This document shows positions 1-7,673 of a DNA stretch of 49,153 bases, piece by piece. Source of the stretch: an uncultured Alistipes sp. (GTDB lineage Bacteria; Bacteroidota; Bacteroidia; Bacteroidales; Rikenellaceae); the NCBI GenBank assembly GCA_949283205.1, contig CASDSD010000006.1:1-49153 (forward strand), given 5' to 3'. The position numbers were made by a program, and so were the translations under genes. The notes under the pieces are model-generated. The model made no database searches. It was given only the letters and a program-made list of their open reading frames with translations, and was not told the DNA's origin. How positions within the stretch are numbered: the first letter of the stretch is position 1; the number at the start of each line of letters is the position of its first letter.

Positions 1-207
1 CTCCGTCAGGCCGCCAAGAGCGCCGTCTGCAAGATCAACATCGACTCGGACGGTCGTCTGGCCATGACCGCCACGATCCGCAAGATCTTCGTAGACCAGC
101 CCGCCGAGTTCGACCCCCGCAAGTATCTGGGTCCCGCCCGCGACGAGCTCAAGAAACTCTACATGCACAAGTGCGAGAACGTCCTCGGTTCTGCCGGCAA
201 GGCTTAA
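1..207 (+). CDS. fbaA: Class II fructose-bisphosphate aldolase, 3' end only
   Basis: Only the last 68 codons are present; the gene begins left of the window. The frame opens at base 1 and ends with TAA at 205-207. The residues match the C-terminus of zinc-dependent class II aldolases: NIDSDGRLAMTATIRKIF is the conserved Asn-Ile-Asp strand that contacts the substrate phosphate and barrel end, followed by the family ending RKYLGPARDELKKLY and VLGSAGKA. The enzyme cleaves fructose 1,6-bisphosphate to dihydroxyacetone phosphate and glyceraldehyde 3-phosphate in glycolysis and gluconeogenesis, in the cytoplasm. A perfect palindrome follows the stop. The identification rests on the C-terminal signature alone, but that signature is distinctive. 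Confidence 0.9.
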   Translation, partial: LRQAAKSAVCKINIDSDGRLAMTATIRKIFVDQPAEFDPRKYLGPARDELKKLYMHKCENVLGSAGKA

Positions 208-230
208 TCGCTGCAATACGCATCAAATGA

Positions 231-267
231 CGAGGGCCGTACTCATGAGTACGGCCCTCGCTGTTTT
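231..267. terminator. Bidirectional terminator between aldolase and DHOD-like gene
   Basis: Bases 231-260 form a perfect 30-base palindrome (15 bp arms, no dedicated loop), followed on the + strand by TTTT at 264-267. It sits between two convergent genes and probably ends both transcripts. Confidence 0.8.
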
Positions 268-298
268 CACGCTGCAGGCATCCGGATCCGTGCGCACA

Positions 299-1315
299 TC
301 ACTTGGCACCGTGGTGGCCATGCCCGTGCGCATGCTTGTGGCCGAAGCCTTCGAAATATTTCAGGAACTGCATACGCTCCAGACGGTCCACATGCTCCGC
401 ATCGGTGGCATTCATGCGGCCGCGATACTCGCCGACGCTCTCGAAGCCGTGGCGATCCTGCCACTTCTCCACAAAGTCCAATGCCGCGCCGACCCATGCG
501 TCGCCCGCCATGTAGAGCGCACTGCACACCTCGACGACAGACGCTCCCGCAAGCAGCGCCTTGACGACACCCTCGCCGCCATGTACACCGCCCGAGATAC
601 CGTATGAGATGTTCTTCACGGCAGCCGATGCGATACCCGTCCAGCGGAGCGAATTCGAGAGATCGCTCTCGGCGCTCAACACGTTGCCCGAGACATACTC
701 CATCTTCTCGATGTCGATATCGGTCTGATAGGGGCGGTTGAAGAACACCACCGCCGCCGCGCCGTAGCCGCGCAGACGCTCGATAAGACTCACGGGATTC
801 GACAGGTTGTCACCCAGCTTCATGATAACGGGGATCGACACACAGCGCTTGACAGCCGCCAGGATATCCACATGACGCTGCTCGAAGGCGCCGTCCGCGG
901 CAGCCTTGTCCGACGCGAGGCTCATGACGTTGAGTTCCAGGGCATCGGCTCCGGCCTCCTCGATCATGCGCGCGAAGTCGGTCCACTCGCCCGCCGTGCA
1001 GCAGCAGATGCTCGCAATGACGGGAATCGAGCAGAGAGCCTTGCTCTCCTTCACCAGTTTCAGGTAGTCGCCCAGCATCTGCCCGCGCAGATAGCCCTGA
1101 AGGTAGTCTGCCGACTCGGTATGCGCCGCCTCATCGGTAAGCGACTCCGTGCGGCGAACGATGTCCTCCTCGAAAAGCGACTTGAGCACCACGGCGGCCG
1201 CACCCGCCTTCTCGAAACGCAGACACCCCTCGGCGCTGTCGGTAAGCGAGCTGCTGCTCACCACAATCGGGTTTTTGAGTTCCAAACCCGCAAACGTTGT
1301 TTTAAGACTGCTCAT
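299..1315 (-). CDS. Dihydroorotate dehydrogenase-like flavoprotein with His-rich tail
   Basis: A 338-residue TIM-barrel protein of the DHODH/PreA superfamily, a group that binds FMN. The N-terminus (TTFAGLELKNPIVVSSSSLT) is the usual first strand; ALELNV near residue 140 and VIMKLGDN near 190 occupy the positions of the family's Asn and Lys active-site strands; SGGVHGGEGVVKALLAGASVVEV near 270-300 is the FMN phosphate-binding end of the barrel. It is the annotated but uncharacterised 'DHOD-like' type seen in many Bacteroidetes and not a canonical PyrD, so the substrate is unknown. The C-terminus ends in a short His/Gly segment (KHAHGHGHHGAK) that could bind metal. It is transcribed alone from a good promoter at 1360-1390. 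Family certain, reaction not. Confidence 0.85.
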   Translation of the reverse strand: MSSLKTTFAGLELKNPIVVSSSSLTDSAEGCLRFEKAGAAAVVLKSLFEEDIVRRTESLTDEAAHTESADYLQGYLRGQMLGDYLKLVKESKALCSIPVIASICCCTAGEWTDFARMIEEAGADALELNVMSLASDKAAADGAFEQRHVDILAAVKRCVSIPVIMKLGDNLSNPVSLIERLRGYGAAAVVFFNRPYQTDIDIEKMEYVSGNVLSAESDLSNSLRWTGIASAAVKNISYGISGGVHGGEGVVKALLAGASVVEVCSALYMAGDAWVGAALDFVEKWQDRHGFESVGEYRGRMNATDAEHVDRLERMQFLKYFEGFGHKHAHGHGHHGAK

Positions 1316-1359
1316 ATTGTTGTGTATGTATTACGTTCGTTTACACTCGATTCGAAAAT

Positions 1360-1390
1360 CAAAAGTAGTCATTATTACATTAATATGCAA
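1360..1390 (-). promoter_or_regulatory. Promoter of the DHOD-like gene
   Basis: On the - strand TTG (1388-1390), 20 bases, then TACTTTTG (1360-1367): a match to the Bacteroidetes housekeeping promoter TTTG-N19-21-TAnnTTTG. Predicted start near 1355, leader about 40 bases. Confidence 0.7.
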
Positions 1391-1419
1391 ATCGGCGGCC
1401 GTCGCCGTGCCGCTACGCG

Positions 1420-1451
1420 AAAAAAAACTCCGCACGACGCGTCGTGCGGAG
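1420..1451 (-). terminator. Rho-independent terminator of asnB
   Basis: A perfect 24-base palindrome at 1428-1451 is followed, on the - strand, by eight T (A run at 1420-1427). It lies 42 bases past the asnB stop. Confidence 0.85.
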
Positions 1452-1493
1452 AGTATGCGGTGAACAACGCAGGCTGCGACGTGCAGCCCCGCA

Positions 1494-3167
1494 TCAATGC
1501 TTCAGATCCTTGACGTGTACCCCGAAGACGGCACGGCCCGAGGGGTCGTTCATGTTGCGGAACGACTCGTCCCATGCCAGCGCCTCGGCCGTAGAGCATG
1601 CCACCGACGGCACCGACGGCACGCACTGCGCCGCCGTCTGCGACGGGAAAAACTCCTCGAAGATCGAACGGTAGTAGTACTCCTCCTTGTTGCGGGGCGG
1701 GTTGATCGGGAAACGCTCCGCCGCCAGCGACATGTCGCGGTCGCTCACCGCCTCCGACGTGATCTTCTTGAGCGTGTCGATCCAGCCGTAGCCCACGCCG
1801 TCGGAGAACTGCTCCTTCTGGCGCCATACGATAGACTCGGGGAGCATGTCCTCGAAGGCCTTGCGCAGCACCCACTTCTCCATGTTGTGCTCGCCGCGAA
1901 CCATCTTCGACTCGGGATTTATGCGCATCGCCACGTCGAGAAACTCCTTGTCGAGGAACGGCACACGCCCCTCGATACCCCATGCGCTGAGCGCCTTGTT
2001 GGCACGCAGGCAGTCGTAGAGATGCAGCTTGCCGATCTTGCGCACCGTCTCCTCGTGGAACTCGCGCGCATTGGGGGCCTTGTGGAAGTAAAGGTAGCCG
2101 CCGAAGATCTCGTCGGCACCCTCGCCCGAGAGCACCATCTTGATACCCATCGACTTTATGACTCGCGCCAGCAGATACATCGGCGTCGAGGCGCGCACGG
2201 TGGTCACGTCGTAGGTCTCGATGTGGTATATCACGTCGCGCAGGGCGTCCAGACCCTCCTGTATCGTGTAGTGAATCTCGTGGTGTACGGTGCCTATGTG
2301 GTCGGCCACGCGCTGCGCCGCCGCCAGATCGGGCGCATCCTTCAAACCGATGGCGAACGAGTGCAGCTGGGGCCACCACGCCTCGTCACGGCTGCCAGAC
2401 TCGATACGCTTGTCGGCATACTTCTTCGCCACGGCCGAGATGATCGACGAGTCGAGCCCGCCCGAGAGCAGTACGCCGTAGGGCACGTCCGACATGAGCT
2501 GACGTCGTACCGAATCCTCCAGCGACGCACGCAGGGCGCCGATATCGGTAGGATTGTCCTTCACGGCGTCGTACGACTCCCAGTCACGGCGGTACCAGCG
2601 TTTCATCTCGCCGTCGCGGCTCGACCAGTAGTGTCCCGGCAGGAAGGGTTTTATCGTCACGCACACACCCTCGAGGGCCTTCAGTTCCGAGGCGGCATAG
2701 AAGTGGCCGGCCTTGTCCCAGCCGATATAGAGGGGGATGACACCTATGGGGTCGCGGGCGATCAGGTATTCGTCATGCTCGATATCGTAGAGCGCGAAGG
2801 CGAATATGCCGCTTATCTTCTCCAGCATGCCGAGGCCCATACGCTGCCACAGCGGTATGATAACCTCGCAGTCGGAACCGGTCTGGAACTCGTACTCTCC
2901 CGCCAGCTCACGCCGGATGTCGCGGTGGTTGTATATCTCGCCGTTCACGGCCAGCACGATCTTGCCGTCCGACGAATAGAGGGGCTGGCGGCCAGACTGC
3001 GGGTCGACGATCGACAGACGCTCGTGCGATATTATCGCCCGCTCGCCGCAATAGATACCCGACCAGTCGGGACCGCGGTGACGAATCTTCTTCGACATGC
3101 GCAGCACCTGCTCCCTGTACTCCATACTGTTGTTCTCTATATCGAACATTCCTACGAATCCGCACAT
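1494..3167 (-). CDS. asnB: Asparagine synthetase B (glutamine-hydrolysing)
   Basis: 557 residues, close to the 554 of E. coli AsnB. It makes asparagine from aspartate, ATP and glutamine in the cytoplasm. Cys2 directly after the start Met is the nucleophile of the N-terminal glutaminase domain (about residues 1-185), with RHRGPD, NGEIYNH and GSDCE as the expected glutamine-pocket motifs. The synthetase domain carries the ATP-pyrophosphatase loop SGGLDSS at 235-241 and SGEGADEIFGGY further on. The start is fixed because Cys2 must be exposed. The gene stands alone between its terminator and a divergent AraC gene; a TATATTTG -7 box on the - strand at 3290-3297 with no clear -33 box would give a leader of about 120 bases. 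Confidence 0.96.
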   Translation of the reverse strand: MCGFVGMFDIENNSMEYREQVLRMSKKIRHRGPDWSGIYCGERAIISHERLSIVDPQSGRQPLYSSDGKIVLAVNGEIYNHRDIRRELAGEYEFQTGSDCEVIIPLWQRMGLGMLEKISGIFAFALYDIEHDEYLIARDPIGVIPLYIGWDKAGHFYAASELKALEGVCVTIKPFLPGHYWSSRDGEMKRWYRRDWESYDAVKDNPTDIGALRASLEDSVRRQLMSDVPYGVLLSGGLDSSIISAVAKKYADKRIESGSRDEAWWPQLHSFAIGLKDAPDLAAAQRVADHIGTVHHEIHYTIQEGLDALRDVIYHIETYDVTTVRASTPMYLLARVIKSMGIKMVLSGEGADEIFGGYLYFHKAPNAREFHEETVRKIGKLHLYDCLRANKALSAWGIEGRVPFLDKEFLDVAMRINPESKMVRGEHNMEKWVLRKAFEDMLPESIVWRQKEQFSDGVGYGWIDTLKKITSEAVSDRDMSLAAERFPINPPRNKEEYYYRSIFEEFFPSQTAAQCVPSVPSVACSTAEALAWDESFRNMNDPSGRAVFGVHVKDLKH

Positions 3168-3500
3168 AACATTTCAATATTTGGTTTCACATTACGGCAT
3201 CCCAGCCGCGCGGCATTCCCATCCGGCCGCCACACGTCGGTGCCGACAGCGCCGCCGCCCCCAGTCGCGAGACGGCACGCACGTCCTTGCAAATATACAA
3301 CATTAGCGGCATAAAAAACCACGTTCGGTCCATTTATTAGCATAATTATTCTGCAAACGGCTCCGCACGCGCCCGTCGGCAGGCCGGCCGCGATGTCGCA
3401 TTTGCACATGCCGGCATACGAAACAGTGAGGCTTTTGCCGTACATAATATCCGATATCACAAATTTTTATTACATTTGTAATGGCAATATCTCCGTTCAG
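3168..3500. other. Divergent intergenic region asnB / araC-type gene
   Basis: 333 bases without a gene. The - strand holds TATATTTG (3290-3297), the likely asnB -7 box. The + strand holds TACATTTG (3471-3478), the likely -7 box of the AraC-type gene, lying inside the palindrome ATTACA-TT-TGTAAT (3470-3483), which could be a regulator site. No strong -33 box is visible for either. I see no RNA gene. Confidence 0.5.
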
Positions 3501-4385
3501 ATGAGCAGTTCAATCACTACAACCCAGACCGGCGTCGCCGATTTCGCCGCAACGGCAGAGAGCGACCTCTTCAGCTACATCGACCAGAAGGACTACTACA
3601 CCGTCCTCAACCGCGATGCGAACACACCCTATGTGCTCAAACTGGGCGGCATCTTCCTCTGCCTGGAGGGCGAGGGCGACGTCATCATCAACGAGCAGCA
3701 GTACCACCTGCAGCCCCGCACCATGTGTCTGGCATTCCCGGGCACGATCGTGCAGTCGCTCCGCACCGACCGGAACTTCAAGGGATACACAATGGCCATC
3801 AGCATCGACTTCATACGCGAGATAAACATCCCGTCGGTGACGTCGCTCTACATGCTCGTCCTCGACTACCCGTGCGTGACACTCACCCAGCAGCAGATAG
3901 AATGCGTGCTGGAGCTGTGCGAGATGCTGCGCAGCAAGAACGCCCGCAAGCAGCATCCCTTCCGCACGCAGGTCAACTCGCAGCTGCTGGTGATGTTATG
4001 CTACGAGCTGGCGGCAATATACACGCAGTACCACCCCGTCAAGCGCCAGCCCTGCTCGCGGCAGGACACCATCTTCAGGCGATTCCTCTCGCTGCTGGCC
4101 ACCGAGATCACCGCCTCGCGCGAGGTGCAGTACTTCGCCGACAAGCTATGCATAACGCCCAAATACCTCACCATCATCACGCGGCAGGTATCGGGGCACA
4201 GCGCCACGGAGTGGATCTCGCGCACGGTCATCGTCAAGGCCAAGTCGCTGCTCTCGGGCACGCAGCTCACCGTGCAGCAGATATCCAACCAGCTCAACTT
4301 CCCCAACCCGTCGTTCTTCGGGCAGTATTTCCTGCGGCACACGGGCATGACACCCAAGGAGTTCCGCCGCTCGAAAAACCAATAG
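3501..4385 (+). CDS. AraC-family transcriptional regulator
   Basis: A 294-residue regulator with the start taken at ATG 3501; the frame is open further upstream to 3393, but the -7 box TACATTTG at 3471-3478 puts the transcript start near 3485, so the upstream codons are probably not translated. The N-terminal part (about 1-150) looks like the small-ligand cupin-type sensing domain, with VLKLGGIFLCLEGEGDVIINEQQYHL as its beta strands. The C-terminal 100 residues are the double helix-turn-helix: YFADKLCITPKYLTIITRQ, then VQQISNQLNFPNPSFFGQYFLRHTGMTPKEFRR. The second AraC gene in the window (41330-42235) is of the same subfamily. The target is unknown; the radical SAM gene 88 bases downstream is a possible partner only by position. 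Confidence 0.9.
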   Translation: MSSSITTTQTGVADFAATAESDLFSYIDQKDYYTVLNRDANTPYVLKLGGIFLCLEGEGDVIINEQQYHLQPRTMCLAFPGTIVQSLRTDRNFKGYTMAISIDFIREINIPSVTSLYMLVLDYPCVTLTQQQIECVLELCEMLRSKNARKQHPFRTQVNSQLLVMLCYELAAIYTQYHPVKRQPCSRQDTIFRRFLSLLATEITASREVQYFADKLCITPKYLTIITRQVSGHSATEWISRTVIVKAKSLLSGTQLTVQQISNQLNFPNPSFFGQYFLRHTGMTPKEFRRSKNQ

Positions 4386-4473
4386 GCCGCCCGCCGGCAC
4401 CGGCATCCGAAGGGCGCCGGGGAGGCCCGCGGCATGAGAACCATATAGAACCGATACAACAAACAGCATTGCC

Positions 4474-5244
4474 ATGACATCGCTCTACGACAACATAATC
4501 TTCGGCCCCGTGCATTCGCGCCGTCTGGGGCTGTCGCTGGGGGTGAACCTCCTGCCCCTGGAGTCCAAGCTGTGCAGTTTCGACTGCATCTACTGCGAGT
4601 GCGGCTGGAACGCCGACCATCCGGGCCGCCGCCGCTTCAACGCCCGCGAGGATGTGCGCCGCATGCTGGCCGAGACACTCGACCGCATGTGCGCCGCCGG
4701 CACCCCGCCCGACGTGATCACCTTCGCCGGCAACGGCGAGCCGACGCTCCATCCCGACTTCGAGGCCATCATAGACGACACTCTCGCGCTGCGCGACCGC
4801 CACTGCCCCACGGTCAAGGTGTCGGTGCTGAGCAACGCCACGCAGATCGGCCGCGAGGATGTGCGCCGCGCCCTGCTGCGCGTGGACAACAACCTGCTGA
4901 AGCTCGACTCGGCCTTCGACGAGACCGTGCGACTGATAAACAACCCTGCGGGGGACTACACCGTTGCCCGCACCGTCGAGCTGATGAAGCTCTTCGAGGG
5001 GAGGCTCATCGTGCAGACGATGTTCCTGCGCGGGACATGCAACGGCCGCCGCGTGGACAACACCACCGAGCGCGAGGTTGCGGCATGGATAGACCTCGTC
5101 CGGCAGATCGCGCCGCATCAGGTCATGGTCTATTCGCTCGACCGCGACACCCCCTGCCGCACGCTCGAGAAGGTGGGCAAGGAGGAGCTGCAGGCCATAG
5201 CGCGCCGCGTCAAGGCCGCAGGCATACCATGCACCGCCGCATAA
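4474..5244 (+). CDS. Radical SAM protein (COG0731-like)
   Basis: 256 residues. The cluster motif CSFDCIYC places the three iron-sulfur ligands at Cys34, Cys38 and Cys41 (CxxxCxxC), and FAGNGEPTLHPDF near residue 85-97 is the GGEP-like S-adenosylmethionine-binding strand. The start of the protein (NIIFGPVHSRRLGLSLGVNLLP) is typical of the COG0731 group related to the wyosine-base enzyme TYW1, but bacterial members are mostly uncharacterised and lack the flavodoxin domain. It follows the AraC-type gene by 88 bases and ends before a strong terminator, so the two may be co-transcribed. The family is clear; the substrate cannot be read from the sequence. Confidence 0.88.
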   Translation: MTSLYDNIIFGPVHSRRLGLSLGVNLLPLESKLCSFDCIYCECGWNADHPGRRRFNAREDVRRMLAETLDRMCAAGTPPDVITFAGNGEPTLHPDFEAIIDDTLALRDRHCPTVKVSVLSNATQIGREDVRRALLRVDNNLLKLDSAFDETVRLINNPAGDYTVARTVELMKLFEGRLIVQTMFLRGTCNGRRVDNTTEREVAAWIDLVRQIAPHQVMVYSLDRDTPCRTLEKVGKEELQAIARRVKAAGIPCTAA

Positions 5245-5271
5245 CGGCTCGCTCACCCATAACATAACAGA

Positions 5272-5305
5272 AATATCGCCGACCTTTTTCAAGGTCGGCG
5301 ATATT
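5272..5305. terminator. Terminator after the radical SAM gene
   Basis: 15 bp arms (5272-5286 and 5291-5305) with a TTTC loop, then GTTTG and a run of seven T shortly after. The downstream gene's promoter begins in the terminator tail. Confidence 0.85.
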
Positions 5306-5306
5306 G

Positions 5307-5336
5307 TTTGAGTTTGATGTTTTTTTACTATATTCG
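5307..5336 (+). promoter_or_regulatory. Promoter of the TlpA-like 697-residue protein
   Basis: TTTG (5307-5310), 18 bases, TATATTCG (5329-5336). One mismatch in the -7 box and slightly short spacing. Confidence 0.55.
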
Positions 5337-5360
5337 CCATAATTGCAACTCTTCCCCGTC

Positions 5361-7454
5361 ATGAAAAGACTCCTGTTCCTGTCGTTCGCCCTTGCGGCTG
5401 TGCTCACGGCTGCCGCGCAGCGCGTGATCGAAAATCCCGACATCGACTACGTACCCACATGGATCACCTTTACGGAGATCTCGCTCGGCAGCGACCGCAC
5501 CGTCGTCAAGGCCGAGTTGCGCAACCGCCCCAACTGGTGGGTGAAGGTTTCGCCCGACACCGACCTCGTAGACCCCGCAACAGGCAACAAGTACCATATC
5601 CTCGGGGCCGAGGGGATAGAACTCGGCAAGGAGACATATATGCCCGAATCGGGCAAGATGCCCTGCACGCTCCTCTTCGAGGCCGTACCGGCATCGGTCG
5701 AGCGGCTCAACATGATAGAGGCGGGCAGCCGGCCCGACAATAACGTCTACGGCGTACACCTCGCCAAGCGAGCGCCGAAAAGCCCCGCCGTATGGAAGGA
5801 CGGCATCGACCCGTGGACAATGACAGCGGAATATTACATGAGCCTGCCGCCCAGCCGCGCCGAGGTTAACATCGACTACCGCCGTCACCGCGGCATGGAG
5901 TTCTGCAAACCCGCAACGGCACACGTCAAGGTGCATCTGGACAACTACTCGCCCGAAATCGGAGTGTCGGTCGTAAAACTGACGGGCTACGACCATATCA
6001 GCCGCAGCGAGATCTCCGTTCTGGCGGAGATAGGTCCCGACCACACCTATGAGGCCGACATACCGATGGACTACCCGCAGTATGTCTTTGTCGATTATCC
6101 CGCAGCGTCGTGGCTGCTCATACCGGGCGATACGCTCGAGGTATTCGCCACGGTAAATTCCGACAACACGGCATTCCGCTCCACAGGCGAGTCGGCCATG
6201 ATAAACGCCCTGAACGACAAGCTGCTCGACCGTTTCTACACCCGCGGCATGGAACAGTACAAGCAAATGGAGGACTCCGTTGCCGCAGGGCACGCCGCAA
6301 CCGAAGCGCTGACAGACCATCTGACCGACAAATACAACAGCGTATGGGACGGCACCTTTGCCGAGCAATACCTGCGCGACACGCCCCTGTCGTCATTCGG
6401 CAAGGAGCTGGTGATGGTAAATGCGGGATGTGAACTGCTTGGGAACATGGAGGACCTGTATGACATGTACAACAGCAAACGTATAGTGCAGCACACGGCC
6501 GAGGACGGCTCGATATACTATACTTCCGTACCCGATTTCAAAGAGCTCGACCCCTCGCGCATGTTCGACGCCATACGCGACTATCAACAGTTCATCTACG
6601 ACAACCCTCTCACGCTGATGAACTCGACATCGTGGGTGATATTCAACCGCAGCGAGTACAATCCCGTATTCAAAGAATATTCAAATTCCGCGAATGAATT
6701 CCTGGCCGAGAAAAGCCTCGGGGAAAATACCGACACGAAGACCCTGCTCGAATGCAAGCAGCGTATCGACGAACAGAACATGCTTGAATATGGCATAGGC
6801 GACTGCTTCATGGCCGAGGTGACACGCACACGCGACCATCTGTTAAATCTGGCGAACATGAGCAAGGACATGAGCAGTCTGGACGATGATGTGTATGTCG
6901 ATGCCCATATGGAGGCGACGATGGACCTGCTCACCACCATAACCAACCCCTACATCACGCGCAAGATAGTGGAGGGATACATCCGCACGAAGGAGAAGGT
7001 TGCGGAACACCGCGCCGCGAAGGAAGGCGGGAAGGTCGCCGACACCGCAACAAAAACCCCCGTATCACGCGAGGAACAGACCCTGCAAAATATAATCGAG
7101 CCATACGCGGGCAACCTGCTCTATCTCGATTTCTGGGGCATGGGTTGCGGCCCCTGCCGCGCGGGGATGATTGCCCAACGCCAGATCGTCGAGGAGTTGA
7201 GCGGTGAGCCGGTGCGGTTCCTCTATATCTGCGAGGAGGCTACATCGCCGCGCGAAGCGGCCGAGAAGTGGATGACGGAGAAATCGATCAAAGGCGAGCA
7301 TATATATATCAGCAGCGACGACTGGAACCGCCTGTCGCACCTGTTCGAGTTCTCGGGCATACCTCACGCCGTACTTATCGGCCGCAACGGCAAGGTCATC
7401 GCCAACGGTTTCCAGCTTATGTCGGCCGACGACCTGCGCAAGCACCTGAAATAA
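5361..7454 (+). CDS. Exported TlpA-like thiol-disulfide protein with large N-terminal region
   Basis: 697 residues from ATG 5361; the signal peptide MKRLLFLSFALAAVLTAAAQ supports this start rather than the TTG at 5343. The first about 560 residues hold a beta-rich part, then a helical middle region with no motif I recognise. The last about 120 residues are a thioredoxin fold of the TlpA/ResA type: LLYLDFWGMGCGPC with the redox pair Cys596 and Cys599, and the cis-proline region SGIPHAVLIGRNGKV. Bacteroidetes encode many such envelope thiol reductases whose clients are unknown. The residues before the CGPC motif are Gly-Met-Gly instead of the more usual Ala-Thr-Trp, which may change its redox potential. 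Transcribed alone. Confidence 0.85.
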   Translation: MKRLLFLSFALAAVLTAAAQRVIENPDIDYVPTWITFTEISLGSDRTVVKAELRNRPNWWVKVSPDTDLVDPATGNKYHILGAEGIELGKETYMPESGKMPCTLLFEAVPASVERLNMIEAGSRPDNNVYGVHLAKRAPKSPAVWKDGIDPWTMTAEYYMSLPPSRAEVNIDYRRHRGMEFCKPATAHVKVHLDNYSPEIGVSVVKLTGYDHISRSEISVLAEIGPDHTYEADIPMDYPQYVFVDYPAASWLLIPGDTLEVFATVNSDNTAFRSTGESAMINALNDKLLDRFYTRGMEQYKQMEDSVAAGHAATEALTDHLTDKYNSVWDGTFAEQYLRDTPLSSFGKELVMVNAGCELLGNMEDLYDMYNSKRIVQHTAEDGSIYYTSVPDFKELDPSRMFDAIRDYQQFIYDNPLTLMNSTSWVIFNRSEYNPVFKEYSNSANEFLAEKSLGENTDTKTLLECKQRIDEQNMLEYGIGDCFMAEVTRTRDHLLNLANMSKDMSSLDDDVYVDAHMEATMDLLTTITNPYITRKIVEGYIRTKEKVAEHRAAKEGGKVADTATKTPVSREEQTLQNIIEPYAGNLLYLDFWGMGCGPCRAGMIAQRQIVEELSGEPVRFLYICEEATSPREAAEKWMTEKSIKGEHIYISSDDWNRLSHLFEFSGIPHAVLIGRNGKVIANGFQLMSADDLRKHLK

Positions 7455-7528
7455 GGCGCCACGGCAAGGCTGCAGCCATACGGGCGGCGGCGCAGGCGTC
7501 TCCCCGAACCGCCGCAATAACGTGCCGC

Positions 7529-7575
7529 AATCCGCGAACAAAACTCCGCCGGAAGTTGAATTTTGTTCGCGGATT
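7529..7575. terminator. Strong hairpin between TlpA-like gene and dxs
   Basis: 15 bp perfect arms (7529-7543 and 7561-7575) with a 17-base loop that holds a small inner TCCG/CGGA stem. It has no long T run directly after, but its size and place suggest a terminator for the upstream gene. Confidence 0.6.
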
Positions 7576-7597
7576 TCCTATATTTGGATAATATAGG
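7556..7597 (+). promoter_or_regulatory. Upstream dxs promoter P1 with inverted repeat
   Basis: TTG (7556-7558), 20 bases, TATATTTG (7579-7586). The -7 box lies in an inverted repeat CCTATATT-N5-AATATAGG (7577-7597) that would also cover the start site near 7591. The -33 box falls in the loop of the preceding hairpin. Leader to dxs about 83 bases. Confidence 0.6.
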
Positions 7598-7637
7598 ATG
7601 TGTCTCGGCATAGTCAAATTGGAAAACTGCGTTTTCA

Positions 7638-7669
7638 TTTGTCTCTGCTCTCACCTTTGCGTATATTTG
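7638..7669 (+). promoter_or_regulatory. Proximal dxs promoter P2
   Basis: TTTG (7638-7641), 20 bases, TATATTTG (7662-7669): a full consensus match. Its end is only 4 bases before the dxs ATG (7674), so the transcript would be leaderless or nearly so. Confidence 0.7.
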
Positions 7670-7673
7670 CACC

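Noticed and set aside
1497-3314. 605-codon open frame on the + strand opposite asnB
   Set aside because: Antisense shadow caused by GC-rich codon use; no protein-like motif, and asnB is certain.
3393-3500. Upstream start for the AraC-type gene
   Set aside because: The -7 box at 3471-3478 lies inside this part, and the added residues do not resemble the family N-terminus.
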